The notes beneath the pieces were generated by a model, which ran no database searches, was not told the DNA's origin, and saw only the letters and a program-made list of their open reading frames with translations. A DNA stretch of 64,000 nucleotides, taken from Chromohalobacter marismortui. Its GTDB lineage: Bacteria > Pseudomonadota > Gammaproteobacteria > Pseudomonadales > Halomonadaceae. This document shows positions 17,571 through 26,157 of the stretch, in pieces (position 1 is the stretch's first letter; the number at the start of each line of letters is the position of its first letter). The position numbers and the translations under genes were made by a program. The stretch lies in the NCBI RefSeq assembly GCF_004364315.1, contig NZ_SOBR01000004.1, positions 457,722 through 521,721 on the forward strand, read 5' to 3'.

Positions 17571-18715
17571 GCGCACAGGAACAGATTCTGACCCACGCCA
17601 CACTGGTGCTCGACGACGAGACGATCGACGGCACCCTGGTGATCCGCGACGGCCGGATCGCCGCCGTCGATCAAGGGGTGAGTCAGGCGTCGGGCGCCAT
17701 CGATTGCGGCGGCGACATTCTGCTACCGGGGCTGGTCGAACTGCACACCGATAACATGGAGAAGTACTTCCAGCCGCGCCCCAAGGTCGAGTGGCCGAGT
17801 CTTCAGGCGGCGTTGGCCCATGACGCCCAGATGGCGGCCAGCGGCATCACCACCGTGTTCGATGCGGTCTCGGTGGGTGACGTCGACGAGCAGAGCATGC
17901 GTCACGGCGCCCTCGACGAGATGTGCCAGACGCTGTCACGGATCGTGCACGACGGTCTGGCGCGGGTCGATCATCGCCTGCATCTGCGTTGCGAGGTGAG
18001 TCACCCGAACACGCTGGCGCGCTTCGACGCGCTGGCGTCGTCGCCGTTGCTGGGGTTGGTCTCGCTGATGGACCATGCTCCCGGTCAGCGCCAGTTCGCC
18101 AGTCTCGAGGCGTACCGTGTTTACTATCAGGGCAAGTATGGTCTCGACGACGCGGCGATGGAGGCCTTCATGAAGGCCCAGCTCGACAACAGTGAGCGCT
18201 ACAGCGCCATGCAACGGCGTGCCATTGCCGCCGCCTGCCGCGAGCGGAGCCTGGCGCTGGCCAGCCATGACGATGCCACCGTAGAGCACGTCGCGGAGAG
18301 CTTTGAGTACGGCACCCGGGTGGCGGAATTCCCCACCACGCGTGAAGCCGCCGAGGCCTCTCATCGCGCCGGCATGGCGGTGATGATGGGCGCGCCCAAC
18401 GTGGTGCGCGGCGGCTCCCACTCCGGCAATATCGCCGCCGCCGAGCTGGTCGAACAGGGTGTGCTGGATATCCTGTCGTCGGATTACTACCCGGCGGCGC
18501 TGCTCGACGCGGTGTTCAAGGTTGCGGCGATGGAGACCGGCTATGCCTTGCCCCGTGCCGTTGCCACCGCGACCCGCCTACCGGCCGAAGCGGTAGGGCT
18601 CGAGGATCGTGGACGCCTGGTGCCGGGGCTGCGTGCCGATCTGCTGCGGGTGCGAGTGATCGACGATCATCCGGTGGTGCAGCGGGTGTGGTCCGCCGGC
18701 AAGCAAGTGCATTGA
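17567..18715 (+). CDS. phnM: Alpha-D-ribose 1-methylphosphonate 5-triphosphate diphosphatase
   Basis: Amidohydrolase-superfamily enzyme that removes diphosphate from the PhnGHIL product to give the PhnJ substrate. The 382-aa product shows the metal-site motifs ELHTDN (about residue 58-63), LALASHDD (about 226-233) and the late SDYYPAAL (about 304-311). The start overlaps the phnL stop, and phnN begins nine bases after its own stop. Confidence 0.95.
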   Translation: MSAQEQILTHATLVLDDETIDGTLVIRDGRIAAVDQGVSQASGAIDCGGDILLPGLVELHTDNMEKYFQPRPKVEWPSLQAALAHDAQMAASGITTVFDAVSVGDVDEQSMRHGALDEMCQTLSRIVHDGLARVDHRLHLRCEVSHPNTLARFDALASSPLLGLVSLMDHAPGQRQFASLEAYRVYYQGKYGLDDAAMEAFMKAQLDNSERYSAMQRRAIAAACRERSLALASHDDATVEHVAESFEYGTRVAEFPTTREAAEASHRAGMAVMMGAPNVVRGGSHSGNIAAAELVEQGVLDILSSDYYPAALLDAVFKVAAMETGYALPRAVATATRLPAEAVGLEDRGRLVPGLRADLLRVRVIDDHPVVQRVWSAGKQVH

Positions 18716-18724
18716 GGATTCATC

Positions 18725-19297
18725 ATGAATATCCGGCATTCCCCACCGGGGCGATTGCTCTACGTCATGGGTGCCAGCGGCGTCGGCAAGGACAGCCTGC
18801 TACGCGAATTGCGCCGGCGTCGCCCGGATGTACTGGTGGCGCATCGCTATATCACCCGGTCGAGTGGCGGCGGCGAGAATTGCGTCGAGTTGAGCGCTGC
18901 CGAGTTCGTCTGGCGCCGGGCGCAGGGGCTGTTCTGCCTCCATTGGGACGCGCACGGGCTCGACTACGGCGTCGGCATCGAGATCGAGACGTGGCTGGCG
19001 GCGGGGCATACGGTGGTGCTCAACGGCAGCCGCCGCGCGTTGCAAAAGGCGCGCGAGCGATTCGGCGGAACCCTGGTACCGTTGTTGATCGTGGCAGAGG
19101 CCGAGGTGCTGCGGCAGCGTCTGATCGCCCGCGGCCGCGAGACGCCGGCCGAGATCGAGGCGCGTCTGGCGCGACGCGGCGAGGAGGCGGCGTTGTCCGA
19201 TATCGCGAGAATCGATAACGGCGGCGAGTTGGCGGAGGGCGTGGTGGCGCTCGAAGCCTGGCTCGATGCCTCACACCTGCCGGAGCATTCGGCATGA
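18725..19297 (+). CDS. phnN: Ribose 1,5-bisphosphate phosphokinase
   Basis: Kinase that turns ribose 1,5-bisphosphate from the C-P lyase pathway into PRPP. The 190-aa product is guanylate-kinase-like with Walker A GASGVGKDSL (about residues 16-25) and the Arg-rich lid RALQKARERFGG. The stop overlaps the start of phnP (ATGA, 19294-19297). Confidence 0.94.
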   Translation: MNIRHSPPGRLLYVMGASGVGKDSLLRELRRRRPDVLVAHRYITRSSGGGENCVELSAAEFVWRRAQGLFCLHWDAHGLDYGVGIEIETWLAAGHTVVLNGSRRALQKARERFGGTLVPLLIVAEAEVLRQRLIARGRETPAEIEARLARRGEEAALSDIARIDNGGELAEGVVALEAWLDASHLPEHSA

Positions 19298-20088
19298 AGC
19301 TACGTTTCGCCGGCACCGGCGACAGCGGGCAGGTGCCCTGCTTCGGTTGCGACTGCCCGGCGTGTCAGCGTGCGCGGCTGCTGAGCTGTCACCGCCGCGA
19401 GCCTTGTTGCGGCGAGCTCGAACTCGCTGGGCAGCTATTCCTGATCGATGCCGGGCGCATGGATCTGGCCGCGCGCTGCGAGCGCCAGCGTCCGGCGGCC
19501 CTTCTGCTGACGCATTATCACGCCGATCACGTCCAGGGGCTTCTGCACCTGCGCTGGGGGCATGGCGAATCGATTCCGGTCTATGGCCCGAAAGATCCTC
19601 AAGGCTGTGCCGACCTGTACAAGAATCCTGGCATCCTCGCTTTTCAGCCCGGCCTCAAGCCGTTTCGCGCGCTCACATTGGGCGGTCTCACGGTGACGCC
19701 GCTGCCGCTCAATCACAGCAAACCCACGCTGGGTTACGCCCTGGACGATGGTGCCAATCGCATCGCCTGGCTTTGCGATACCGTCGGTTTGCCCGGGGCC
19801 ACCGAGCGCTTCTTGACCGAATGGCGGCCGCACGGCGTGGTGATCGATGCCACGCACCCGGATTCTCATGCTGAGCCCCGCAACCACAACAACATCGGCA
19901 TGGCGCTGGAGATCATCGAGCGATTGTCACCAGCGCAGGCCTGGTTGACGCATATCAGTCACGAACTGGATGCCGACCTCCTGGCAACGCCCCGACCCTG
20001 CCGGAAGGCGTGGAGCTGGCCGCCGATGGCAGCGATATTCTTTTTTGAGAGAGAGTCATGTCTTCACAGCCCGTTTCCCTACGCTTGA
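19294..20088 (+). CDS. phnP: Phosphoribosyl 1,2-cyclic phosphodiesterase PhnP, C-terminus frameshifted
   Basis: Metallo-beta-lactamase-fold enzyme that opens the ribosyl 1,2-cyclic phosphate made by PhnJ. The N-terminal Zn-binding cysteines (CFGCDCPAC), the core HxHxDH motif THYHADH (about residues 70-76), CDT (about 162-164) and THISH (about 221-225) are all present. After about residue 230 the frame reads into an Arg/Trp-rich tail and ends at 20088, inside the next gene. In the -1 frame the same DNA encodes [20 protein letters not shown] and stops at 20046-20048, giving a 251-aa protein, the usual PhnP size. So a single base seems to be missing near 19984; sequencing error or real mutation cannot be told apart here. 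Confidence 0.88.
   Translation: MKLRFAGTGDSGQVPCFGCDCPACQRARLLSCHRREPCCGELELAGQLFLIDAGRMDLAARCERQRPAALLLTHYHADHVQGLLHLRWGHGESIPVYGPKDPQGCADLYKNPGILAFQPGLKPFRALTLGGLTVTPLPLNHSKPTLGYALDDGANRIAWLCDTVGLPGATERFLTEWRPHGVVIDATHPDSHAEPRNHNNIGMALEIIERLSPAQAWLTHISHELDADLLATPRPCRKAWSWPPMAAIFFFERESCLHSPFPYA
19980..20048 (+). other. Apparent one-base deletion and restored phnP 3' end
   Basis: Codons start at positions congruent to 1 modulo 3 upstream and to 0 modulo 3 downstream. The family-like C-terminus is in the second frame, with its stop at 20046-20048, ten bases before the next ATG. The switch most likely falls at the ctggcaac around 19981-19988. Confidence 0.75.
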
Positions 20089-20717
20089 GCCCCGCCCCCA
20101 CCAGCGCGACCACGGCGAAGCTCCATGAAAGTCATCTGGGCGCCTGGACCGAGGTGGGCGATCGCTGCGTCTTCAATCACGTCACGCTTGGCGACTACAG
20201 CTATGTCGAGCGCGATTGCGATCTGATGTTCGCCGAGATCGGCAGGTTCACGTCGATCGCCTCCAGTGTGCGCATCAATCCCAGCAATCACCCCTGGTGG
20301 CGCCCGACGCTGCACCATTTCAGCTACCGGCCCGGCAAGTTCGCCTTTGCCGAAAGCGACCAGGGCGTCGACGACCGGATCTTCGACTGGCGTGCCGAGG
20401 ATCGTGTCGTTATCGGTCACGATGTCTGGATCGGCCACGGTGCCATCGTGCTGCCCGGCGTCACCATCGGCAATGGCGCCATCGTCGGTGCCGGCAGCGT
20501 GGTGACCAAGGACGTTGACGCCTACACCATCGTCGTCGGTAACCCCGCTCGTCCGCTGCGGCCTCGCTTCGAGGATCCCGGCACCGTGGTACGCTTGGAG
20601 GCGCTGGCCTGGTGGGAGTGGCCTCACGAGCGACTGGCCCGCATGCTGCCACTGTTTCAGGGCGATACCGAGGCGTTTCTCGAAGCCGCCGAGAGCGAGT
20701 CGCGTCCAATGCCATGA
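20058..20717 (+). CDS. Hexapeptide-repeat acetyltransferase of the phosphonate locus
   Basis: Left-handed beta-helix acyltransferase, 219 aa, of the group found in phn operons (phosphonate metabolism transferase hexapeptide family). Hexapeptide-type repeats run through about residues 30-165, with the catalytic-type His region [20 protein letters not shown] (about 117-136) and the closing [18 protein letters not shown] precedes its ATG. By analogy with PhnO it may acetylate aminoalkylphosphonates, but that enzyme has a different fold, so the reaction is inferred. It ends two bases before the convergent thpR stop. Confidence 0.85.
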   Translation: MSSQPVSLRLSPAPTSATTAKLHESHLGAWTEVGDRCVFNHVTLGDYSYVERDCDLMFAEIGRFTSIASSVRINPSNHPWWRPTLHHFSYRPGKFAFAESDQGVDDRIFDWRAEDRVVIGHDVWIGHGAIVLPGVTIGNGAIVGAGSVVTKDVDAYTIVVGNPARPLRPRFEDPGTVVRLEALAWWEWPHERLARMLPLFQGDTEAFLEAAESESRPMP

Positions 20718-20719
20718 TC

Positions 20720-21244
20720 TCAGCCGACGTTGTCAGCCAGCGTCCGATAGCGCGAGCCGCCGTCGTCGAGCTGCGATTCCACCAGGGCGAGATGGTCGAA
20801 GCGCCAGCGGAGCGGGGGGGACAGCCGTGACGCCGGGGCCGCGCGGTCGGCCTGGCGCACCAGGCTGACATGCGGGGTGAAGGCACGCTGCGGCGCGGTG
20901 AAGCCGTGACGGGCCAGCGCCTGCCAGAGCTTGGCATCGAGCGTCAGAAGCGCGGGACTCGGCGCCTGGCTGCCCGCCCAGACGATGCGGGGCTTGGGGA
21001 AATGCCCGAGCCGATCCAGCGTCCACTCGCCCTGCAGCGCCGGCCACGCCTGCGCGAGGGCGATGAGTGGGGCGATTCGGGCCTCGTCGACATTACCCAG
21101 AAACGCCAGCGTGATATGCATGTTCTCCGCGGGCAGCGGATAGCCGCCGCAGTGCGATGCCAGGCGTTCGGCCTCGGCGGCCAGGGCCCGGCGCGTGGTG
21201 GCGTCGGGCCACAGGGCGAAGAAGAGTCGGCGAGAAACGGTCAC
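20720..21244 (-). CDS. thpR: RNA 2',3'-cyclic phosphodiesterase (2H family)
   Basis: Cytoplasmic 2H phosphoesterase that opens 2',3'-cyclic phosphates and ligates tRNA half-molecules in vitro. The 174-aa product has the two HxTx-type motifs: HITLAFLG (about residues 43-50) and HVSLVRQ (about 125-131, Ser in place of Thr). It begins FFALWPDATTRRAL, as in the family. It is convergent with the phn locus; no operon partner is evident. Confidence 0.88.
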   Translation of the reverse strand: MTVSRRLFFALWPDATTRRALAAEAERLASHCGGYPLPAENMHITLAFLGNVDEARIAPLIALAQAWPALQGEWTLDRLGHFPKPRIVWAGSQAPSPALLTLDAKLWQALARHGFTAPQRAFTPHVSLVRQADRAAPASRLSPPLRWRFDHLALVESQLDDGGSRYRTLADNVG

Positions 21245-21331
21245 GATAGCGGCTCCCGGTGGGGTTGCCAGCAGGGTGCCGTATCGTTCCCCTTCTTGCC
21301 AACGGTTTGCGGGTATGGCCGTGGCTCCCGA

Positions 21332-24300
21332 TCAGGCGGAGTCGCTTTCCGGCCGGTGATCTTCGCCTTCCATCGTCGAGCCGTGATCCTGGCTGAGCGG
21401 ACCGGCCAGCTTGCGCAGCGCGACATAGAAGACCGGCGTCAGGAACAGGCCGAACAGGGTCACGCCGAGCATCCCGGCGAACACCGCGATCCCCAGCGCC
21501 TGGCGCACCTCGGCCCCGGCGCCATGGCCCAGCGCCAGCGGTATCACCGCCGCGGTGAAGGTGATCGAGGTCATGATGATCGGACGCAGTCGCAGCCGGC
21601 ACGCTTCCAGCGCCGCCGCCACCACGCCGCGCCCCTGGAACTCGAGCTCGCGGGCGAACTCGACGATCAGGATGGCGTTCTTGCAGGCCAGCCCGATCAG
21701 CACCACCAGCCCCACCTGAACGAAGACGTTGGTATCGCCGCCGGAGAGCCTGACGCCGACCAGCGCCGACAGCAGGCACATCGGCACGATCAGGATCACC
21801 GCCAGCGGCAACGTCCAGCTCTCGTAGAGCGCCGCCAGGACCAGGAACACCAGCAGGACCGCCAGCGGGAACACCACCAGCGCGGCATTGCCTTGAGTGG
21901 ACTGCTGATAGCTGAGGTCGGTCCATTCGAAGTCGATGCCCGCCGGCAACACCCGCTCGCCGATAGCGGACAAGACGCTCATCGCCTGGGGCGAGGAGAG
22001 CACCCGCGGATCGGCCTCGCCGGCCAGGTCCGCCGCCGGGTAGCCGTTGAAGCGCAGCACCGGGTCGGGGCCGAAGCTCTGGCGGATATCGATCATCGAG
22101 CCGATCGGCACCATGTCGCCCTGGGCGTTGCGGGTGCGCAGCCGGGCGATGTCCTCGACGCTGTCGCGATAGGGCGCGTCGGCCTGGGCGATGACCTGCC
22201 AGGTGCGGCCGAAGCGGTTGAAGTCGTTGACGTAGGTGGAGCCCAGATAGGTCTGCAGGGTATCGAACAGGTCGCTCACCGCCACGCCCTGGGTCTTGGC
22301 CTTGAGGCGATCCACCTCGGCGTCGAGCTGGGGCACGTTGGCCTGGTAGCTGGTGATCGGATAGCTCATCCCCGGCGTCTGCACCACCGCGCCCTGGAAG
22401 GCGGTCACCGCCTCCTGCAGCGGGCCGTAGCCGAGGCCGCCGCGATCCTCGATGAACAGCTGATAGCCCGAACCGTTGCCCAGCCCCAGAATCGGCGGCG
22501 GCATGAACGAGAACGCGATGCCGTCCTTGAGGCCGCTGATCTTGCCGGCGATCTCGGCGTTGATCGCCGCTGCGGTGCGGGTGCGCTGATCGAACGGCTT
22601 CAGGGTCAGAAACGCCAGCCCGGTGTTGGCGGTGTTGGTGAACTGCAGCGCGTTGAGACCGGGAAACGAGATGGCGTGTTCGACGCCGTCGGTCTGCATG
22701 GCGATGTCCACCACCTGACGCAGCAGGGCATCGGTGCGATCCAGTGAGGCGCCCTCCGGCAGTTTCACGCCGGCGATCAGGTACATCTTGTCCTGCACCG
22801 GAATGAACCCCGGCGGCACGATCTTCAACAGGTAGCCGGTGGCCCCCAGCAGGACCAGGTAGACCACGAACACCGCGCCGCGCCGGCGCAGGCTGCTCGA
22901 GACCACGCCCTGGTAGCGATGGGAGCCGGCGTTGAAGACGCGGTTGAACGGCCGGAACAGCCAGCCGAACAGGACGTCGATCATCCGAGTCAGGCGATCC
23001 TTCGGGGCGTCGTGGGGCCTGAGCAGTATCGCGGCCAGCGCCGGCGACAGGGTCAGCGAGTTGATGGTGGAGATCACCGTCGAGATGGCGATGGTCACCG
23101 CGAACTGACGGTAGAACTGGCCGGTCACGCCGGACAGGAAGGCCATCGGCACGAACACCGCACACAGCACCAGGCCGATGGCGACGATCGGCCCTGACAC
23201 CTCGCGCATCGCCTGATGCGCGGCGGCGCGTGGCGCCAGCCCCTGGCCGATGTTGCGCTCCACGTTCTCCACCACCACGATGGCGTCGTCGACGACGATG
23301 CCGATGGCGAGCACCAGCCCGAACAGGGTCAGGGTGTTGATCGAATATCCCAGCAGCAACAGCACCGCGAAGGTCCCCACCACCGAGACCGGCACCGCCA
23401 GCAGCGGAATCAGCGACGCACGCCAGGTCTGCAGGAACAGCGTCACCACCAGCACCACCAGCAGTATCGCTTCCAGCAGGGTCTGGATCACCGAGCGGAT
23501 CGAGTCGCTGACGAACAGGGTGGTGTCGTAGACGGTGCGATACTCCACTCCCGGCGGGAACCGGGTGGCCAGCTCGTCCATGGTCCGGATCACCTGGTCG
23601 CGAATCTGCAGGGCGTTGGCGCCGGGCGACTGGAAGATGCCGATCGCCACGGCCTCCTTGCCGTCCAGCCGGGAGCGCAGCGTGTAGTCGCCCGCGCCCA
23701 TCTCGAGCCGAGCGACATCGCCAAGTCGCAGGATCTCGCCATCCTCGCCGACCTTGAGCACGATGTTGCCGAATTCCCGCTCGGTGGACAGGCGCCCCTT
23801 GGCGTTGATCAGGGTGAGGAAGTCGCTGTGCGGCATCGGCTCGGCGCCGATCTGGCCGGCGGAGACCTGAACGTTCTGTTCGCGCATGGCCGCGACCACG
23901 TCGCCGGCGGTGAGACCGTGAGAGGCGATACGGTCGGGGTCCAGCCAGGCGCGCATGGCGTAATCGCCGCCGCCGAACAGCTGCGCCTCGCCGACGCCGG
24001 AGATCTTCGCCAGCTGATCGCGCACGTGCAAACGCGCATAGTTGCGCAGGTAGAGCGTGTCGTAGCTGTCATCCGGCGAGACCAGGTGCACTACCATCAG
24101 GAAGGTCGGGGACTGCTTCTGGGTGGTCACGCCCTGTCGCCGCACCGCTTCCGGCAACCGCGCCAGCGCCTGGCTGACCCGGTTCTGGACGCGCACGGTG
24201 GCCTGTTCGGCATCCGTCCCGGGCTGGAAGGTGATGGTCATCTGCAGCACGCCATCGGAGCCGGCCACGGACTTGTAGTACATCATGTCCTCGACGCCGG

Positions 24301-24514
24301 TGATCGCCTCCTCCAGCGGCGTCGCCACGGTCTCGGCGATCTCCTTGGGGTTGGCGCCCGGGTAGGTGGTGCGCACCAGCACCGAGGGCGGCACCACCTC
24401 CGGGTACTCGCCGATCGGCAGATTGGGAATGGCGATGACCCCTACCGCGAAGATGACGATGGAGAGCACCGCGGCGAAGATCGGCCGGTCGACGAAAAAG
24501 CGGGAAAAATTCAT
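21332..24514 (-). CDS. RND multidrug efflux pump, inner-membrane transporter (MexF-like)
   Basis: Proton-driven RND transporter, 1060 aa, that forms a trimer and exports drugs or solvents through a periplasmic adaptor. It starts MNFSRFFVDRPIFAAVLS, close to MexF/BpeF, has the twelve-helix layout with two large periplasmic loops (about residues 35-335 and 560-870) and the proton-relay Asp pair region GIVVDDAIVVVENVERN (about 405-421). It lies 103 bases downstream of the adaptor gene. No outer-membrane channel gene is in the window, so a channel must be recruited from elsewhere. Confidence 0.92.
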   Translation of the reverse strand: MNFSRFFVDRPIFAAVLSIVIFAVGVIAIPNLPIGEYPEVVPPSVLVRTTYPGANPKEIAETVATPLEEAITGVEDMMYYKSVAGSDGVLQMTITFQPGTDAEQATVRVQNRVSQALARLPEAVRRQGVTTQKQSPTFLMVVHLVSPDDSYDTLYLRNYARLHVRDQLAKISGVGEAQLFGGGDYAMRAWLDPDRIASHGLTAGDVVAAMREQNVQVSAGQIGAEPMPHSDFLTLINAKGRLSTEREFGNIVLKVGEDGEILRLGDVARLEMGAGDYTLRSRLDGKEAVAIGIFQSPGANALQIRDQVIRTMDELATRFPPGVEYRTVYDTTLFVSDSIRSVIQTLLEAILLVVLVVTLFLQTWRASLIPLLAVPVSVVGTFAVLLLLGYSINTLTLFGLVLAIGIVVDDAIVVVENVERNIGQGLAPRAAAHQAMREVSGPIVAIGLVLCAVFVPMAFLSGVTGQFYRQFAVTIAISTVISTINSLTLSPALAAILLRPHDAPKDRLTRMIDVLFGWLFRPFNRVFNAGSHRYQGVVSSSLRRRGAVFVVYLVLLGATGYLLKIVPPGFIPVQDKMYLIAGVKLPEGASLDRTDALLRQVVDIAMQTDGVEHAISFPGLNALQFTNTANTGLAFLTLKPFDQRTRTAAAINAEIAGKISGLKDGIAFSFMPPPILGLGNGSGYQLFIEDRGGLGYGPLQEAVTAFQGAVVQTPGMSYPITSYQANVPQLDAEVDRLKAKTQGVAVSDLFDTLQTYLGSTYVNDFNRFGRTWQVIAQADAPYRDSVEDIARLRTRNAQGDMVPIGSMIDIRQSFGPDPVLRFNGYPAADLAGEADPRVLSSPQAMSVLSAIGERVLPAGIDFEWTDLSYQQSTQGNAALVVFPLAVLLVFLVLAALYESWTLPLAVILIVPMCLLSALVGVRLSGGDTNVFVQVGLVVLIGLACKNAILIVEFARELEFQGRGVVAAALEACRLRLRPIIMTSITFTAAVIPLALGHGAGAEVRQALGIAVFAGMLGVTLFGLFLTPVFYVALRKLAGPLSQDHGSTMEGEDHRPESDSA

Positions 24515-24530
24515 GACGACTGGCTCCTGG

Positions 24531-24553
24531 GCGGCGGGGACGATGCCCGCCGC
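24531..24553 (-). other. Hairpin in the adaptor-transporter intergenic region
   Basis: Perfect 8-bp arms GCGGCGGG/CCCGCCGC with a 7-base loop, ending 16 bases before the RND transporter start on the minus strand. It has no T run. It may tune transporter translation or stabilise the adaptor message. Confidence 0.4.
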
Positions 24554-24617
24554 GTCTTGTCATTCCGGGAAGAGACGCCTGGGAGAGACGCGCTCGAGCG
24601 TGAAACGCCGGGAAGTG

Positions 24618-25802
24618 CTAGGGCCGGTTGACGGCAACATCGTTGCCCACGCCCGCCTCGCGCATGGCGATCGGATTGGGTGTGACCGGCATGCCGGGGG
24701 CGAGGATCTTCTGGGTGCCGTTGACGATCACCCGCTCACCGGCCTTCAGGCCGTCGCGGACCACTACCAGATCGCCCACCTCGCGGCCGAGCTGTACCTG
24801 GCGGGGCGTCACGGTGTCGTCGTCGCCGACCACGTAGACGACGCGCCGGTCCTGATTGGCGAGCACGGCCTTGCGGTTGATCAGCATCGCCTCGCTGAGG
24901 TTGGCGACGGGCATCTCCACCCGCGCGAACTGGCCGGGCCTGAAGAGGCCATCCGGATTGGGCAGGACGGCGCGGTAGCGCAGCGTGCCGGTATCCGCGT
25001 TGATCTGGTTGTCGACGAAATCCAGCCGTCCCTGGTGGGGGAAGCCCGTCTCGCCGGTCAGGCCGATGTTCAGCGTCAGCGGCTCGTTCCGGGCCAGCAG
25101 TGTCTGTGCTCCCTGCGCGTCGGCTTCGTTGCTGTCGAAGTAGACGTACAAGGGATCCACCGACACCAGCGTGGTCAGCACCGACGCATCGGCGCTGGCG
25201 AGATTGCCCTGGGTGACCATGGCGCGTCCGGTGCGGCCGGCCACCGGCGCGGTGACCCGGGTGTACTGCAGGTCCAGTTCGGCACTGGTCAGCGCGGCCT
25301 CGGCCTCGGCTTGCCGCGCCCGGGCAGCGAGCGCGGCCGCCTGGCGCTGATCGTGCTGCTCCTGGGAAATCATGTGTTTCTGGATCAACTGGCGGGATCG
25401 CTCCGCCTCGACGTTGGCGAGGCGGCGTTGACTCTGCGCCTGAGCCAATGAGGCCTTGGCGGCCTGGACGCGGGCCTCGTAGGGACGGGGGTCGATGCGG
25501 AACAGCAGATCGCCGGCCTCGACCAGTTCGCCTTCCTCGAAGGCGACCTCGTCGATATAGCCGCTCACCCGTGGCCGAACCTGTACGGTCTGCGGCGACG
25601 CCACGCGGCCGGTGAAGGTCTCGCGCAGCGTGACCGGCGCCACCAGCACCGTGGCCACATCCACTTCCGGGGGCGGCGGCGCACTGGCGGATTCCGCCTC
25701 GCCATGGGCGTCGCAGCCGGTCAGCAGCGCGCTGACGAGCATGACGCCCAGGCCGTGAGTCAGCCCTGATCTCGGCATGCGCTTGTGGTCGAACCTTTTC
25801 AT
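24618..25802 (-). CDS. RND efflux periplasmic adaptor lipoprotein (MexE-like)
   Basis: Membrane-fusion protein linking the RND transporter to an outer-membrane channel. The 394-aa product starts MKRFDHKRMPRSG and has a lipoprotein signal with lipobox LLTGC (Cys about residue 29). Then follow the biotinyl-lipoyl halves (VASPQTVQVRPRVSGYIDEV and the later TRVTAPVAGRTGRA), a coiled coil (about 105-165) and beta-barrel domains. The frame is open to 25907, but the CCAGG before ATG 25802 and the signal peptide support this start. It is divergent from an AraC regulator. Confidence 0.92.
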   Translation of the reverse strand: MKRFDHKRMPRSGLTHGLGVMLVSALLTGCDAHGEAESASAPPPPEVDVATVLVAPVTLRETFTGRVASPQTVQVRPRVSGYIDEVAFEEGELVEAGDLLFRIDPRPYEARVQAAKASLAQAQSQRRLANVEAERSRQLIQKHMISQEQHDQRQAAALAARARQAEAEAALTSAELDLQYTRVTAPVAGRTGRAMVTQGNLASADASVLTTLVSVDPLYVYFDSNEADAQGAQTLLARNEPLTLNIGLTGETGFPHQGRLDFVDNQINADTGTLRYRAVLPNPDGLFRPGQFARVEMPVANLSEAMLINRKAVLANQDRRVVYVVGDDDTVTPRQVQLGREVGDLVVVRDGLKAGERVIVNGTQKILAPGMPVTPNPIAMREAGVGNDVAVNRP

Positions 25803-26157
25803 TGCCTGGCCCCCTGGGTCGTTCCCGGTCGTCGATCCCGTGTCCTTGCGTCCGGCGCAGCGCCCTGGCGGGCGACGATGAGCCGGCATGGGATCATGGA
25901 CGATCAATGTACGGTTCCAGGGCGGAGGCGCGTTATCGGGTTACTCGTGGTTGATTGCCTAATCCTGTAGACCTCGTTCATCGGGGATAAGAAAAGCGCT
26001 CGCCATCGAGCGGCTCAGGAAGGCGCTTGCCCGTTCCTTCAAAGATCTTGCCCAATCCTGCAGGGATCGGTTTTTGTCATCAAAATGCCGGTTGGCTGGC
26101 CTATACTCGCGCTTTGTCGAACACCGATAACCAGTCCACCTACGAGAGGGCGGAGTC
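25803..26157. other. 355-base divergent intergenic region between pump and AraC regulator
   Basis: No gene seen. The right half is less GC-rich. It holds a small perfect hairpin CGCTCG-CCAT-CGAGCG (25997-26012) and a TATACT (26102-26107) suitable as a -10 for the regulator, though no matching -35 is at the right distance. Both divergent promoters and the AraC binding sites must lie here. Confidence 0.5.

Noticed and set aside
20870..24631. Long plus-strand open frames (625 and 471 codons) opposite the RND pump genes
   Set aside because: They are antisense to clear RND transporter and adaptor genes and have His/Gln/Arg-rich, low-complexity translations typical of GC-rich shadow frames.
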